Below, piece by piece: positions 41,043-51,792 of a stretch of DNA of 64,000 bases (position 1 is its first letter; each line of letters opens with the position of its first letter). The stretch spans positions 19,282,044 through 19,346,043 of the forward strand of contig NC_072897.1 in NCBI RefSeq assembly GCF_027943255.1, given 5' to 3'. Both the position numbers and the translations under genes were made by a program. Below the pieces are notes generated by a model. That model was not told the origin of the DNA. It did not search any database and was given only the letters and a program-made list of their open reading frames with translations. Source of the DNA: Anastrepha obliqua (taxonomy: Eukaryota; Arthropoda; Insecta; Diptera; Tephritidae).

Positions 41043-42460
41043 ATGTCTAACCCTAACAATCTCATCCGACCCCCTACGCTAAACGCACCCTCACCACCTC
41101 ATCCAACTGCCTCTTCTCCAAATTCATTCAACATGGACCAACTTACTTCCATAGTTACAGGACTGGTTAACAATATTATGAGTCAGGAAGGAAGAAATAT
41201 GGTTCAGGCAGCATTAAACCCAAATGCAAGTTTTAGCAACATAACTGATGTGACTATAGACGCAAGGCACTTGAACAACATAACTGACCTTGACAAGATA
41301 TCAGACGTGGTTAGGTGTCTGCGTGATTTTTCAGGAAATCCAGGAGAATATAACTCTTGGAAAAAGAGTGTAGATCGCATTCTTCAGATCTACGAGCCCC
41401 TCAGAGGAACGCCGAAATACTACGGTATCCTTAATGTCATAAGGAACAAAGTTGTGGGCAACGCCGACATTGCCCCCGAATCCTACAATACGCCATTAGA
41501 GTGGAAGGCTATTTCCAGATGCCTTACTCTCCATTACGCTGATAAGCGTGATTTAGGTACCCTCGAGTACCAAATGACTTCTCTAATGCAGGGCAACCTC
41601 ACTATTCAGGAATTTTACCAACGAGTATATTCCCATCTCTCCCTTATACTAAACAAACTTGGATGCATGGAAGTCGATGCAGAATCTATGCATCTACTTA
41701 CCCATACATACCGGGACAAAGCCCTCGACACTTTCATACGAGGACTGAAAGGTGACTTACCAAGACTCCTTGGTATGAGAGAGCCAGCAGACCTTCCTCA
41801 AGCTCTTCGCCTATGCCTGAAATTGGAGAACCAAAACTTCCGTTCTCATTACGCAATGAATAGCAATATCCAAAATAGGAAGCCTCACGACTTCCGACCA
41901 CCTCTCCCACCCAAGAAATTGACTAATGAATTTTATCCCCAATTGGCATTATGCCAAGACCCCAAATGAACCAACAAAACTTCGCAAACCAATACCGCCC
42001 TCAGGCTCCTATGAATAATTATCATCAGGCCCCCATCAATAACTACCGCAATAACCAACAATATAGACCATTAGGTCAACCAACCCCTTTTAAGCCTCAA
42101 CTCCCACGCCCAGGACCAATGGACGTCGACAAATCCCGAAATTCAAGAGCGGTGAATTATATGAATAGAGCACAAGCCAATAATGGTGTGAAAAGACCTC
42201 AAAACTTCTCACAACAAGTGCCTCTAAAACAACAGAGGAATTTTCATATAGAAGCAGGTGAGCAAAATTACCAACAGGACTACCAACAAGATCCACAATA
42301 CAACATTGACCAATACTATCAACAAAACTGGACTCCTACTACACAGGAGTACGAAGCCGCATTAGCAGCGGAAGAAAATGGACAACCAGCTCAAGAATAT
42401 GCTGAAGAAATCTCACAACCTGAAATGCAGGACCATATCGATATTCATTTTTTAGAATGA
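41043..42460 (+). pseudogene. gag: gag of provirus B
   Basis: Two overlapping frames (41043-41969, 41951-42460), so one frameshift near 41950. The N-terminal frame of 308 residues has a capsid-like region: VRCLRDFSGNPGEYNSWKKS, LTLHYADKRDLGTLEYQM (residues about 160-177) and DTFIRGLKGDLPRLLG. The second frame is Gln, Asn and Pro-rich with MDVDKSRNSRAVNYMNRAQ, ending at 42460 in an ATGA overlap with the protease frame. No zinc knuckle. The start is the ATG after an AT-rich leader. The element A gag is homologous. Confidence 0.88.
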
Positions 42461-42654
42461 ACGGTTCTTCGTTACCGTACGTCGAATGCAGAACGAAGAA
42501 CGGAAAAATTCTTAAAATGTTGATCGATACAGGATCTAGTAAAAACTATATCCAACCCTGCCATTTCGCAAAGAAAATACCCAACGACGAACCATTCTTT
42601 GCGAATTCAATTGCCGGACAGATTGAAATTACTCACCATACAATAATTAACATA
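42457..42654 (+). pseudogene. Protease of provirus B, left part
   Basis: The frame begins four bases before the gag stop. It reads LPYVECRTKNGKILKMLIDTGSSKNYI, an aspartic protease with the DTGS active site at residues 22-25. After about 66 residues it is interrupted by the mariner at 42655. The right part resumes at 43950 with FDGIIG in the position seen in element A. Confidence 0.85.
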
Positions 42655-43949
42655 CAGGGTGGCTGATGAAAGCCGCTACCAAAAAAAAATTGAATAACTT
42701 TTTTTCTTTTTAAGTTATCTGTTCCATTTTTGTTTTAATTTGCAGATTGATCTTTAAAATTTATTAAAATGGATAACTGGGACACGCAAACAAGAATTTG
42801 GATAGTCCGCCGCTATCACGCACTGGAGTCCGTAGGTTTGGTACAGAGAGAGTACAGGCGGATGTTTGGCGGCGATCCCCCGAGCAGATGGACCATAATG
42901 AGACTGGTGAATAATTTTGCTGAGCAAGGAACAGTCGCAAGAAGGCCTTATCATCGAAACCCACCAGTCCGGACGGAGGAAACGATCGCTGCTGTAGCTG
43001 CAGCTATACAAAGCAATCCAAGGGTTTCAACAAGAAGCTTATCTGCTCAACTTGGTGTCAGCCGACAGTCTTTGCAAACAATAATGCACAAAGATTTAGA
43101 CTTATTTCCCTACAAAATTCAAATGAAATATTCGATTCGCTTGGAATTTTGCCAGAAGATCCTGCAAATGGTGGAAGAAGACCAAAACATGTTAAACTGC
43201 CTTTTCATGTCTGATGAAGCCCATTTCGATTTAAACGGCAATGTGAACAAACAAAATTGTCGAATATGGAGTACTTCTAACCCACAGATACTCCACGAGA
43301 CGGAATTGCATCCTCTTCGCGTGACAGTGTGGTGTGCGGTTTCTTCACGCTGTATTGTCGGGCCTTATTTTTTTTAAGAAAATGGTCACACCGTTACGGT
43401 TACTGGAGACCGTTATTTGAAAATGCTGAAAGAATTTTTCTATCCAGAACTACGCCGAAAGAGAATTCCTTTCAACTCTGTGTGGTTTCAACAAGATGGG
43501 GCAACGTCTCACATAGCCCAGACTGTTATGACAGAGTTGCGACGAAAATTTCCCAATAAACTGATTTCAAGAAACTCCGAATTTCGTTGGCCTCCCAGGT
43601 CGCCTGACCTTACTGCACCTGACTTTTTCTTGTGGGGTTTATGTAAACAAGAAGTTTATAAAACAAAACCAACAAATTTGGATGAACTAAAACAATCCAT
43701 TCGGGCAACAATTGCGGCTATTCCTGTCGCAACTCTCAAAGCAGCAATGAACAACTTTTTACTAAGATGCCGCACTTGTGTCAACGAGCATGGGGGGCAT
43801 TTAATTTCAATTATTTTTAAAACTAGTTAAGCTACATTTAATAAAATTTAATGACCTTCAACTTGAAAAAAAAAAAATAAATGAATTCCATACACTAAAA
43901 AAACAGTTATTTGAGTTTCTTAATGTAGCAAAATTCATCAGCCACCCTG
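42655..43949 (+). mobile_element. DD41D mariner in the protease gene, near full length
   Basis: A 1295-bp element with inward-reading ends CAGGGTGGCTGATGA on both sides and TA at 42653-42654 and 43950-43951. It interrupts the provirus protease, so it came later. The transposase has one frameshift. Confidence 0.93.
42769..43830 (+). pseudogene. DD41D mariner transposase, one frameshift
   Basis: Frame 42769-43377 has the N-terminal DNA-binding region (VQREYRRMFGGDPPSRWTIM, then VSTRSLSAQLGVSRQSLQTI, two HTH motifs) and the first catalytic Asp in MSDEAHFDLNG. A T-run at 43367-43375 shifts the frame at the YFF position; 43417-43830 continues with WFQQDGATSHIAQ and SPDLTAPDFFLWG, 41 residues between the second and third Asp. 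Length, about 340 residues, is typical. Only the one frame break is apparent, so this is the best preserved of the three DD41D copies. It acts, if at all, by cut and paste at TA. Confidence 0.9.
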
Positions 43950-44345
43950 TATTTGGCAAAAATGACACATCTCTGAAATTTTTTTTTACTTCCCACATTA
44001 AAATCTTTCGACGGAATAATAGGAAATGACAGCCTTAAGGACCCTTGTGCAACAATTAACATACATGACGACACCCTGACATTAGGTAATGGCATTAGAA
44101 TTAAAATTAAACAAAAACTTTCCCCAACCGTTAATAAAATTAACATTAGAACCGACCACATGACAGCAACACAAAAACAATACGTACGCCAGTTGACTAG
44201 AAATTCCCCACATCTTTTTACAGATCCCGATGAAAAACTAACATATAGAAGTAGGAGAAATCAGGACTTCCTCAGATACCCCAGTTTATACAAAGTACTA
44301 CCCACACCCTCTTGCTATGAGAGATTTCGTAACAAAAGAAATTGA
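43950..44345 (+). pseudogene. Protease right part and linker of provirus B
   Basis: After the mariner the pol sequence resumes with FGKNDTSLKF, then (after a frameshift in the T-run at 43979-43986) SFDGIIGNDSLKDLCATINI, matching FDGIIGDDTLRDIGA of element A. RTDHMTATQKQYV follows at 44150. This region links protease to RT. Confidence 0.7.
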
Positions 44346-45128
44346 AAATTTATTAAAAGATGGAATCATTAGACCACCCCGTTCACCGTATAACTCACCC
44401 GTTTGGGTTGTACCCAAAAAATTAGATGCATCAGGACAAAAGAAATATAGATTAGTAATAGATTACAGGAAACTGAATACACTAACAATAGCCGACAAAT
44501 ACCCAATCCCAGAAATTAATGAGGTTATCTCACAACTGGGAAATAACAAATACTTCTTCCTACTTGACTTGAAGAGCGGCTTCCATCAGATTCCGTTAAA
44601 GGAATCCGACATTGAGAAGACAGCATTTTCGATTAATAACGGGAAGTACAAATTCACCAGACTTCCAGTCGGATTGAAAAACGCACCCGCTAGCGAGCAC
44701 TCGACGACATACTGAAGGAGCACATAGGGAAAATATGTTATGTCTACATAGATGACATAATAGTGTTTGGCAAAGACGAACAAAGCCATCTTCAAAATGT
44801 TGAAAAAATTTTTCACACGCTAGAAAAAGCCAACATGAAAGTCCAATTCGACAAGTGCGAATTTTTTCGTAAAGAAGTCGAATTTTTAGGATTCATCATA
44901 TCCCCTACAGGTATAAAAACCAATCCCTCTAAAGTAAATGCCATCCAAGAATTCCCATATCGACGAACATTGAAAGACTTAAGGTCTTTCCTTGGCCTCT
45001 CAGGCTATTATCGACGCTTCATCAGGGATTATGCTAAACTAGCAAAACCTCTGACATTGCTTTTAAGAGGGGAAGATGGACATGTGTCCAAAAACTCTTC
45101 CAGCAAAAAAGCCAGTTGTGCTCGATAG
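44317..45128 (+). pseudogene. pol: Reverse transcriptase of provirus B
   Basis: Frame 44317-44715: EIENLLKDGIIRPPRSPYNS, PVWVVPKKLDASGQKKYRLV, LDLKSGFHQIPLKESD (catalytic Asp) and FTRLPVGLKNAPA. A small deletion or shift near 44690 breaks it. At 44730 another frame reads CYVYIDDIIVFGK, the YIDD catalytic block, and 44763-45128 gives the thumb, FFRKEVEFLGFIISPTGI and LSGYYRRFIRDYAK. At least two frame breaks; the gene is dead. Confidence 0.9.
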
Positions 45129-45696
45129 TGACGCCATGAATGCTTTCAATAAAATAAAATCAGCATTAACATCAAAAGAAGTCATACTTTCGTACCCTAA
45201 TTTCAAAGAAGAATTCCACCTTACCACAGACGCGTCAAACTACGCTCTAGGTGCTGTCCTTGAGCAGTCTGGAAAACCAATAACATTCATATCTCGATCA
45301 CTAAATAAAACTGAGGCGAGTTACGCTGCAAACGAGAAAGAAATGCTAGCAATAATTTGGGCCCTCACATCCTTACGAAACTACTTATATGGATCTGCCA
45401 AGGTTGTAATTTTCACAGATCACCAGCCACTCACTCCTCGAAGAATACAACTACGAAATGAAATATAAGCCTGGAAAAACAAACGTCGTTGCAGATGCAC
45501 TATCCAGACCCCCACAAACTGACATTAATACTCTTACAGTTACAGACCATAGCGACGAAAGCTCCTCACACCTCCTCATTCCGGCCACTGAAGCCCCCAT
45601 AAACGCTTTTAAAAACCAACTCTTCTTAATGATTGGCAACGAAGATAGCTACTCATTCCAGTTACCATTTCCAAGTTTCCATAGACACACTATTAC
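45076..45696 (+). pseudogene. pol: RNase H and connection of provirus B
   Basis: Frame 45076-45468 has FHLTTDASNYALGAVLEQ (first Asp), YAANEKEMLAIIWAL (Glu) and VVIFTDHQPLT. A shift moves it to 45458, where KPGKTNVVADALSR ends RNase H. After LPFPSFHRHTI the sequence is cut at 45696 by the 14.5-kb block; pol resumes at 60218. Confidence 0.88.
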
Positions 45697-45721
45697 CAGA
45701 GAATGTTAATGCAATGAGAAG

Positions 45722-46985
45722 AAGCAAATGTTAAATGAGCTTTTTTCGAGTACTAATTTGTAGATTCATACTAAGGTAATTTCAAATTCAACTTTCCTCA
45801 CTAGTGGTGAATTGCAGATATTTACCACGCGAGTGGAGGGTTTCTATATTTACTTACCACGCTAGGACAGGAATTCAGATTTTTTCTGCGTTTACCAAAC
45901 TACTGAGGAATTTCATAAGATTTTTCGGCACACTACTAAGGAAATCGGCATGAAATACCCACAGCGAAGCGAATAAATTTGCGATTAAGAAGGCCGCGCG
46001 GCAATTAATTTGTGGTGCAGAAGCTAAAGTCGGCGGAATTATTCGTTTTGTTTTTTGGCACGTATTTAATTCAGGTTCAAGTCTTGAAGTCATATTTTTT
46101 TTCCTGCACATTTTTTTTACAATTCAAACCAGGAAAGTTTGGTAAAATTTTTGAGTTTATTTTAAAATTTCTTTAAAATACTGTTCTTTTTGTATTTCAT
46201 AAATGGAAATTTCTTTTCGGTATAAAATATAATAGTTCATACTGGATATGACCTAATTTTTATATAAATCAATCAAAACAGAAAATATGTACATATGTAT
46301 GTCTTTAATCTATTTCATCAAATCCAAATTATATTGATGAGAAAATATCATTCTAATATCCGTCCAGAAAGCCAAACGCGCATACACACATACATATGCA
46401 TATAATTACGCATACAAACTTTCAACTAACGCAGAATATGTGCATATAAAACTGTGAATCGAATAAATGACTGACTTAGAAAACTTCATTAGTAATTATA
46501 GATTAGCGCAATCGTGAAAGACGTGTCGTGTATGCAGTACATCGTCCCATATTTGACTCAGGTTCAAGTGCCTTAGGTATTTTTCTTTGTTCGATATTTT
46601 TATTCAAATTTTTGTATTTGGTTTAATTAGAATTGATTTAAAATGGTGTGTTCAGGTTTTTCTAATACCTGTTATTTAGAAATTTATTCTCTATATAACA
46701 TTATTCATACTTCTTTTGAATTGATTTATATGTAAAACAGCCATAAAGGCAATCATATGAATATGCATTCCTATACCTAATCTCTTCAGCCAAATCTGAA
46801 CTACTTACATACACATATTGATGAGAAAATGTTCTAATATCCATGGATGCATCCAGAAAGCCAAACGCGCATACACGCACATGTATATGAATATATAAAT
46901 ACATATATACAAGCCTTCAACGAACGCAAAATGTATGCATATAAAAAACAACAACTGCGACCGTCTTCTTGTCCGTCAGTGAAAA
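45722..46985. other. Left interior of the block: degenerate direct repeat
   Basis: No coding signal. A segment around 46320-46450 (GAAAGCCAAACGCGCATACA) recurs around 46800-46950, and preceding stretches (CAGGTTCAAG near 46073 and 46560) repeat in the same spacing, so this is an old duplication of roughly 490 bp. Subterminal TTTACCACG-type repeats lie near 45820-45890. Confidence 0.5.
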
Positions 46986-46989
46986 TATG

Positions 46990-47396
46990 GGATATGAGCA
47001 AAAAGACCCGTGAAGGTGATGTTGACTGTTTTCTTCGATTGCCAAGGCATAGTCCACCATGAGTGCCATCCATCGGGCCAGACAGTCAATAAAGAATATT
47101 ATTTATCCGTTTTGAAGCCTTTGAGAGATGCTGTTTACAACACGGCCGGAAATGTGAGCAAACAATTCTTGGATTTTGCATGATAGTAACGCGCCATCGC
47201 AGTGATCACAGAGAATACGACGAAGGAGCTAAAGGCCATGTCGGCCTGCCGGGGGTGTTTGGAAGACTGGGTTAAACGTTGGCACATGTGTGTTGCTTCA
47301 GACGGGTCATATTTTGAAGGAGATAATATAAATTTGCCTTAAATTTAACTCTGTTATGTTTTATTTAAGCATTCCCGGTACTTTTTGATCATAGGG
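46990..47396 (+). pseudogene. Mariner transposase end, same family as 33023-33556
   Basis: Broken plus-strand frames give GQTVNKEYYLSVLK (in phase after 47070), SWILH-like sequence near 47165, and the end GSYFEGDNINL near 47315-47340. The terminus CGGTACTTTTTGATCATAGG ends before TA at 47397-47398 and mirrors that at 33023. An internal deletion removes the third catalytic Asp. Confidence 0.75.
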
Positions 47397-47509
47397 TACA
47401 TATATGCGGCTTTGCGAACAGAAATGTGTGATTCGCTGGATTTGTTCAAGGAATCTAAGTCGCATTAACTCGCGACTGTCGAACAGTTAGAAGACATATT
47501 TACATACAT

Positions 47510-47850
47510 ATAAGGGTGCATACTTACATACGGAGCCGCGGCCACTCGATATGACAAAAATTCAAGATTTATCAAATATTGGCAAATAATTCCACGCGAA
47601 ATATTCCAATATTGACTTTTTTCGAATGGTTGCGAAAATTGGCATATGGGCGGCTCGTTTTATGAATGAAATTGAAATATGAGCTCGAACTTATGAATGA
47701 ACTTTTTGTTTTTGTTCAGCGCCGTCGCTGATAGAATCATGGCCGCTGCGACTGCGTCTATGGATGTATTTTGTTTTTGTAGTCGCTAGGCTTAGATTTT
47801 AGCTTTGGGCGACATGCGCATGTGAGGTATGTGTTTTTGTTGTGTTCTAG
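47510..47850 (-). repeat. Inverted-repeat element X, inverted partial copy
   Basis: Reverse complement of sequence found at 57960-58310 and 62320-62660, with landmarks GTCGCTAGGCTTAGA, GGAATATTTCGCGT (here inverted) and GAGCTCGA. It lacks the ends of the element. Confidence 0.75.
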
Positions 47851-48111
47851 AACATTTTAGAATGTGTGGTGGCAAAGCGGCCATCGCGTTGCGCTTGCTG
47901 TTGCATTTGCGGCTATCAAAGTATTGTGTTTTTGTAAGTACAATATTAGGAATATCGACTGGTGAAAGACAAAAGTACACGGAATCAAGAAGGGAGCGCT
48001 GTGCTCGCGCATATATGTATGCTTGAATGTATGAACGTGCATGGATGTAGTAACATATGAATACAATTATTTTGTAGGAAGTTTAGAAGGCAAGTAGGTA
48101 TATAAGTATGT

Positions 48112-48151
48112 ATGTATATATGCTAGGACATAAAGTGGGTATATATACATA
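48112..48151 (+). repeat. 40-bp direct duplication, left
   Basis: ATGTATATATGCTAGGACAT and the next 20 bases are identical to 51470-51509, on the other side of the AGGGTGGCAG element. Confidence 0.9.
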
Positions 48152-48954
48152 AGGGTGGCAGTTATTTTGCAAGATTATTTTTTTATTGATGCTACCCCCC
48201 AGATTGGTTCCTTTGTGTATAAAAATGGTGGAAAAAAAATTTGAAGTAAATCTGGTAAGTGGAAAGTGTGCCCCCGGACCTTCAAAGTTTCAAAAAACCC
48301 GAAAATTTGTAGTATAAGTATTAGTAGTAAGTAAAGTAGCCGAGCACTTAGTTTATCACATTACAATGATAATTCAAATTATTACTCTTAAAAAAATATA
48401 TTCAATGCAGAATCTACCAAGTCGTTCGACCCTTGCTTTTTGACAACTCTGTCAAAAATTTTCCATTTTTCTTCAATTTCTGAATTACAAAAACAAAACG
48501 GAAGTTAAAATATGTGAGATAACTTATCAACTGATCACATTTTGAAATTCGAAATGAAAATAGATTTCTTCAAACAGATTTCCGCGCATAAAAAATTGGG
48601 TTCACGTTTTGACTAACGTACACATCGTGTCTTAGATAATATCAATATCAAAAACTAGTACTAGTATCAAATAAAGTAGGCGAGCATTTCGTTTCTGAAA
48701 TAACAACGGTAATTCAAATTTGTATGGCTAAAAAAGTTTTGTATTAAAGTTTTTTAAAAAAATCATTAGTTGCTTACAACATTTGACGTGAAGGCATTCG
48801 GTAGTACAATGTCGCGACCTCTATTACGAGAAAAGTTTATCTGCTCGGGTATTATTCAAATGAAATTTTTGGAAACAAACTTCTATCTGTAAAACAAACG
48901 TTACAAGTTTTTTTTTTCAATTTACGGGTGTGTAAGTTAACAATACGAGGCAGT

Positions 48955-49352
48955 GCTTCACTAGCTGTGCGGGAAGTGATGAGATATTGTGAGAAAGCCC
49001 GAATTCCGACGCAAGAACTAAAGAACTGTATACCAAAGTTAGAAGGTCTCTATCAGCAGTAGAGGCAACTTTTCAACTTCATGCTGCAAGAACGTCGATG
49101 GATCTTAAGAAAAAAGAAAAAGAATTCGTTGAAAAACTCGAGGATCTCTTCGATATTGCACACGCCAATGCATTGAATATCATATCCATTGAAGAAGATA
49201 AGCAGTTCTTAAACAATCAGCGGATGAAAGGACGCCCGGGGTTTATGTATGGAATTGATTACCAGCTAAGTGCGAAAGAGACTCGAGTTTCTGAGCGAAA
49301 ATTACGAGAGGAGAAGAGTAAAGAACGAAGCAATAATGAAGTTCTTCTCTAG
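48955..49352 (+). pseudogene. CRHH-family transposase-like protein, N-terminal part, copy 1
   Basis: The frame from 49098 reads EFVEKLEDLFDIAHANALNI, then SIEEDKQFLNNQRMKGRPGF, a Lys/Glu-rich region. A stretch before it in another frame (SLAVREVMRYCEKARIPTQE) fits the same protein. Copy 2 at 55176 has the same segment. I do not know a domain name for it. An intron of about 90 bp may follow, because a donor-like GTAAGT (55421) and acceptor TTTCTAG (55512) are in copy 2. Confidence 0.6.
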
Positions 49353-49412
49353 CTACCTATTTAACATGAATATTTATGTATATTGAACTAAATCGTACTT
49401 ATATTGTTAATA

Positions 49413-50352
49413 ACGGGTGATCAATCATGAGGTGCTTTTTTCAATAGTTAAAAAAAAAACAAAAATGTAAATTATGTTCAAAACCTTTATTTATCATTTG
49501 AAAGGACATTCTTTGACATTTACTTTTTGAATATGACTTCATTCAAATGTTGGCCTCAACTACGCTTAAGGTGGTCCATTCTGAAGGCCCAATTTTCAAT
49601 CACTCGTTCGAGCATTTCGACTGGTATGTCGTGAATAACATGCGAAATGTTGGCTTCCAGAGCTTCAATCGTAGCTGGTTTATCAGCATAGACCTTGGAC
49701 TTCACGAATCCCCAAAGAAAAAAGTCCAAAGGTGTGATATCACAAGATCTTGGTGGCCAACTCACAGGTCCTAAACGTGAAATCAGCTGCTCTCCGAAAT
49801 GACTTCTCAATAAATTCATTGTTTCACGAGCTGTATGGCAAGTGGCTCCGTCTTGTTGAAACCAAATGTCGTAGAGATCATTAGATTCAATTTCAGGTAG
49901 CAAAAAGTCCGATATCATGGTACGGTAGCGAGCACCATTCACAGTTACGTTGCGGCCATCATCATTTTTGAAAAAATATGGACCGATGATTCCACCAGCC
50001 CATAAACCACACCAGACCGTTGTTTTCTCTGGGTGTAAAGGTAGCTCTTGAACCTGTTCTGGTTGCTCTTCATCCCAAATACGGCAATTTTGCTTATTGA
50101 CGTAACCATTGAGCAAGAAATGCGCCTCATCGCTGAACAAAATTGCGGTCTAAGCGCACGAAAAACATTTGCCACAGAACGCTGATTTTCATAATACAGT
50201 TGAACAATTTGTAGACGTTATTGCGGTGTGAGTCTTTCCATGATGAAATGCCGAACGCTGTTCAACAAATCCACGATGACAGTTTGCCACAACTCGCGCG
50301 CGATCTGTACAAAAAACGCAAATGAAAAAACTCCTCTTAATTGATCACCCGT
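49413..50352 (-). mobile_element. DD41D mariner nested in AGGGTGGCAG copy 1
   Basis: 940 bp; ends ACGGGTGATCAAT inverted at both sides, TA at 49411-49412 and 50353-50354. Copy 2 of the host element has the same site without the insertion (TTGTTAATATTATTTC near 55493), which proves the boundaries. It is internally deleted between the N-terminus and the first catalytic block. Confidence 0.95.
49556..50140 (-). pseudogene. DD41D mariner transposase, deletion derivative
   Basis: 194-residue open frame holding FSDEAHFLLNGYVNKQNC (first Asp), IWFQQDGATCHTA (second) and CDITPLDFFLWG (third), 41 residues between the last two. Upstream, near 50238-50140, the N-terminal MERLTPQ and YYENQRSVANVFRALR remain, but about 110 residues with the second HTH are missing. 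The catalytic frame is open from end to end. Confidence 0.9.
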
Positions 50353-50354
50353 TA

Positions 50355-51040
50355 CTATTTCTAGCTCAATCTGATATACTGATGACATCGAGTTCAAGCA
50401 GCGGAGAAGATTTAGAAGCGCGTGCTTCGGAGGGAATTCCGCAATATTCAAAACATTTGTCTGTACCAGCAAAACAAAAAAGAGGACGACAAATAATAAT
50501 AATTCCTAAGCTTGCTGCTGCTTTTGATAAGTGCAAGATCAGTGACAGGAATGCAGTTCATATTCTTATAGCTACACTTGAAGCCCTTGGTCAAGATGTG
50601 GAGACTTTTGCGATCAACAGGTGGTCTATTAACAATTCTCGTGAGAAACTCCGATCAACTTCTTGGTGTACCTGCATTGCAATCAGGGAGTGGAAAAGAA
50701 CAGACAACAGCTGTTTGCGAAACCCTTGTGGATTGGGGCCTTCAGGACTACGTAAAAGCATTGGTTTTTGACACTACTGCCTCTAATAGGGGCGCTTTTA
50801 ATGGTGCGTACATAACATAAAGATTTCGTCCAAGCTTTAAAAGTAGTTAATAAACTTAAAGTAACAAATTATACGGCGGAGAGAGGTGTTCAACTAGTAC
50901 TCGTAAAGGATTTTAATAAGTCTTATACAAAAAACGAGCGAAAAATGCAGTACGTGCTCCAAGTTGTAAGTGACTATCGACAGAAGTTCCCAGACTGCAA
51001 TAAACAAACTATATCTAAAAATAAAGATTTTTAATTCATT
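50355..51040 (+). pseudogene. CRHH-family transposase-like protein, rest of copy 1
   Basis: Frame 50382-50640 gives TSSSSSGEDLEARASEGIPQ, then KCKISDRNAVHILIATLEALGQ; a shifted frame has LGVPALQSGSGKEQTTAV and ALVFDTTASNRGAFNGA. It then jumps by deletion (at about 50812) to the C-terminus: YVLQVVSDYRQKFPDCNKQ, stop at about 51032. The CRHH block and the middle, present in copy 2, are gone. Confidence 0.65.
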
Positions 51041-51469
51041 TTTATTTTATTTTCTTCAATGAGTTGTTTCATTTTTTTTAGTTTTTTTTAAATGTTGTTA
51101 TTAAACTAAATTGCAATGAAGTAAGCGTCATATGGAACTATATATGCTAAATACTGTATGGATAATAATTTCCTTCTTCAATTTATATATGTATAATTTA
51201 ATATACTTTACCAATTAAATTCTTTTACTACTTATTTACGCTGTATATATACTCATGTAAAATAAAAAACACACTTTTAATGAAATTAAAATTTTTTGTC
51301 ATTTTGGGGTAAATTTTGCATATTGAAAGGCTCGGGGTCACACCTTTCCCCTATCCAATTGGCACCAAATTTCACAGAGGTCATTTTTATATAGAATGGA
51401 ACCAAACTGGAGGGTAGCCCGCGAAAAAATATTGTATATAAAAAAACAGGTCAAATAACTGCCACCCTA

Positions 51470-51509
51470 ATGTATATATGCTAGGACATAAAGTGGGTAT
51501 ATATACATA
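51470..51509 (+). repeat. 40-bp direct duplication, right
   Basis: Identical to 48112-48151. It is longer than any transposase target duplication known to me. Confidence 0.9.
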
Positions 51510-51790
51510 CATAGAGCAGAATTGTTTTTGCACTTGTTAGGAAGAAACTCGTTCACTAGTGCGAATGGGTATTTGATTTCTTGTAGGAATGTGATGTGCT
51601 GTGACATGTGTACATATGTACACAAGTCAAGGTTATTGGGCATACATGCATATGTACATATGTATGATAGGAAGATGATGTTCTTACGCTTGTGCATTAT
51701 TGTTTTTCGTATACAAATGTACATACATACATATGTATGTAAATGCTGTCGAATACATAAACTATAAATTGACATCTTATAATATATATA
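51510..51790 (+). repeat. Spacer repeat Y, copy 1
   Basis: About 280 bp similar to 59172-59402: AGAGCAGAATTGTTTTTGCA, GGAAGATGATGTTCTTACGC and AAATGCTGTCGAATACAT occur in order in both. Rich in TACATA/TATGTA. Confidence 0.8.
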
Positions 51791-51792
51791 AA

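Larger units (their letters stand above)
48152..51468 (+). mobile_element. AGGGTGGCAG element, copy 1 (unplaced DNA transposon)
   Basis: 3317 bp with inverted ends AGGGTGGCAGTTATTT (left, 48152 on; right, reverse complement ending 51468). It carries fragments of an unplaced transposase-like gene and a DD41D mariner (49413-50352). A 40-bp identical duplication flanks it. A third copy of the right end is at about 59147-59162. The 5' non-coding 800 bp contain an internal duplication (AAGTAGCCGAGCACTTAG near 48335; AAGTAGGCGAGCATTTCG near 48674). Confidence 0.75.
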
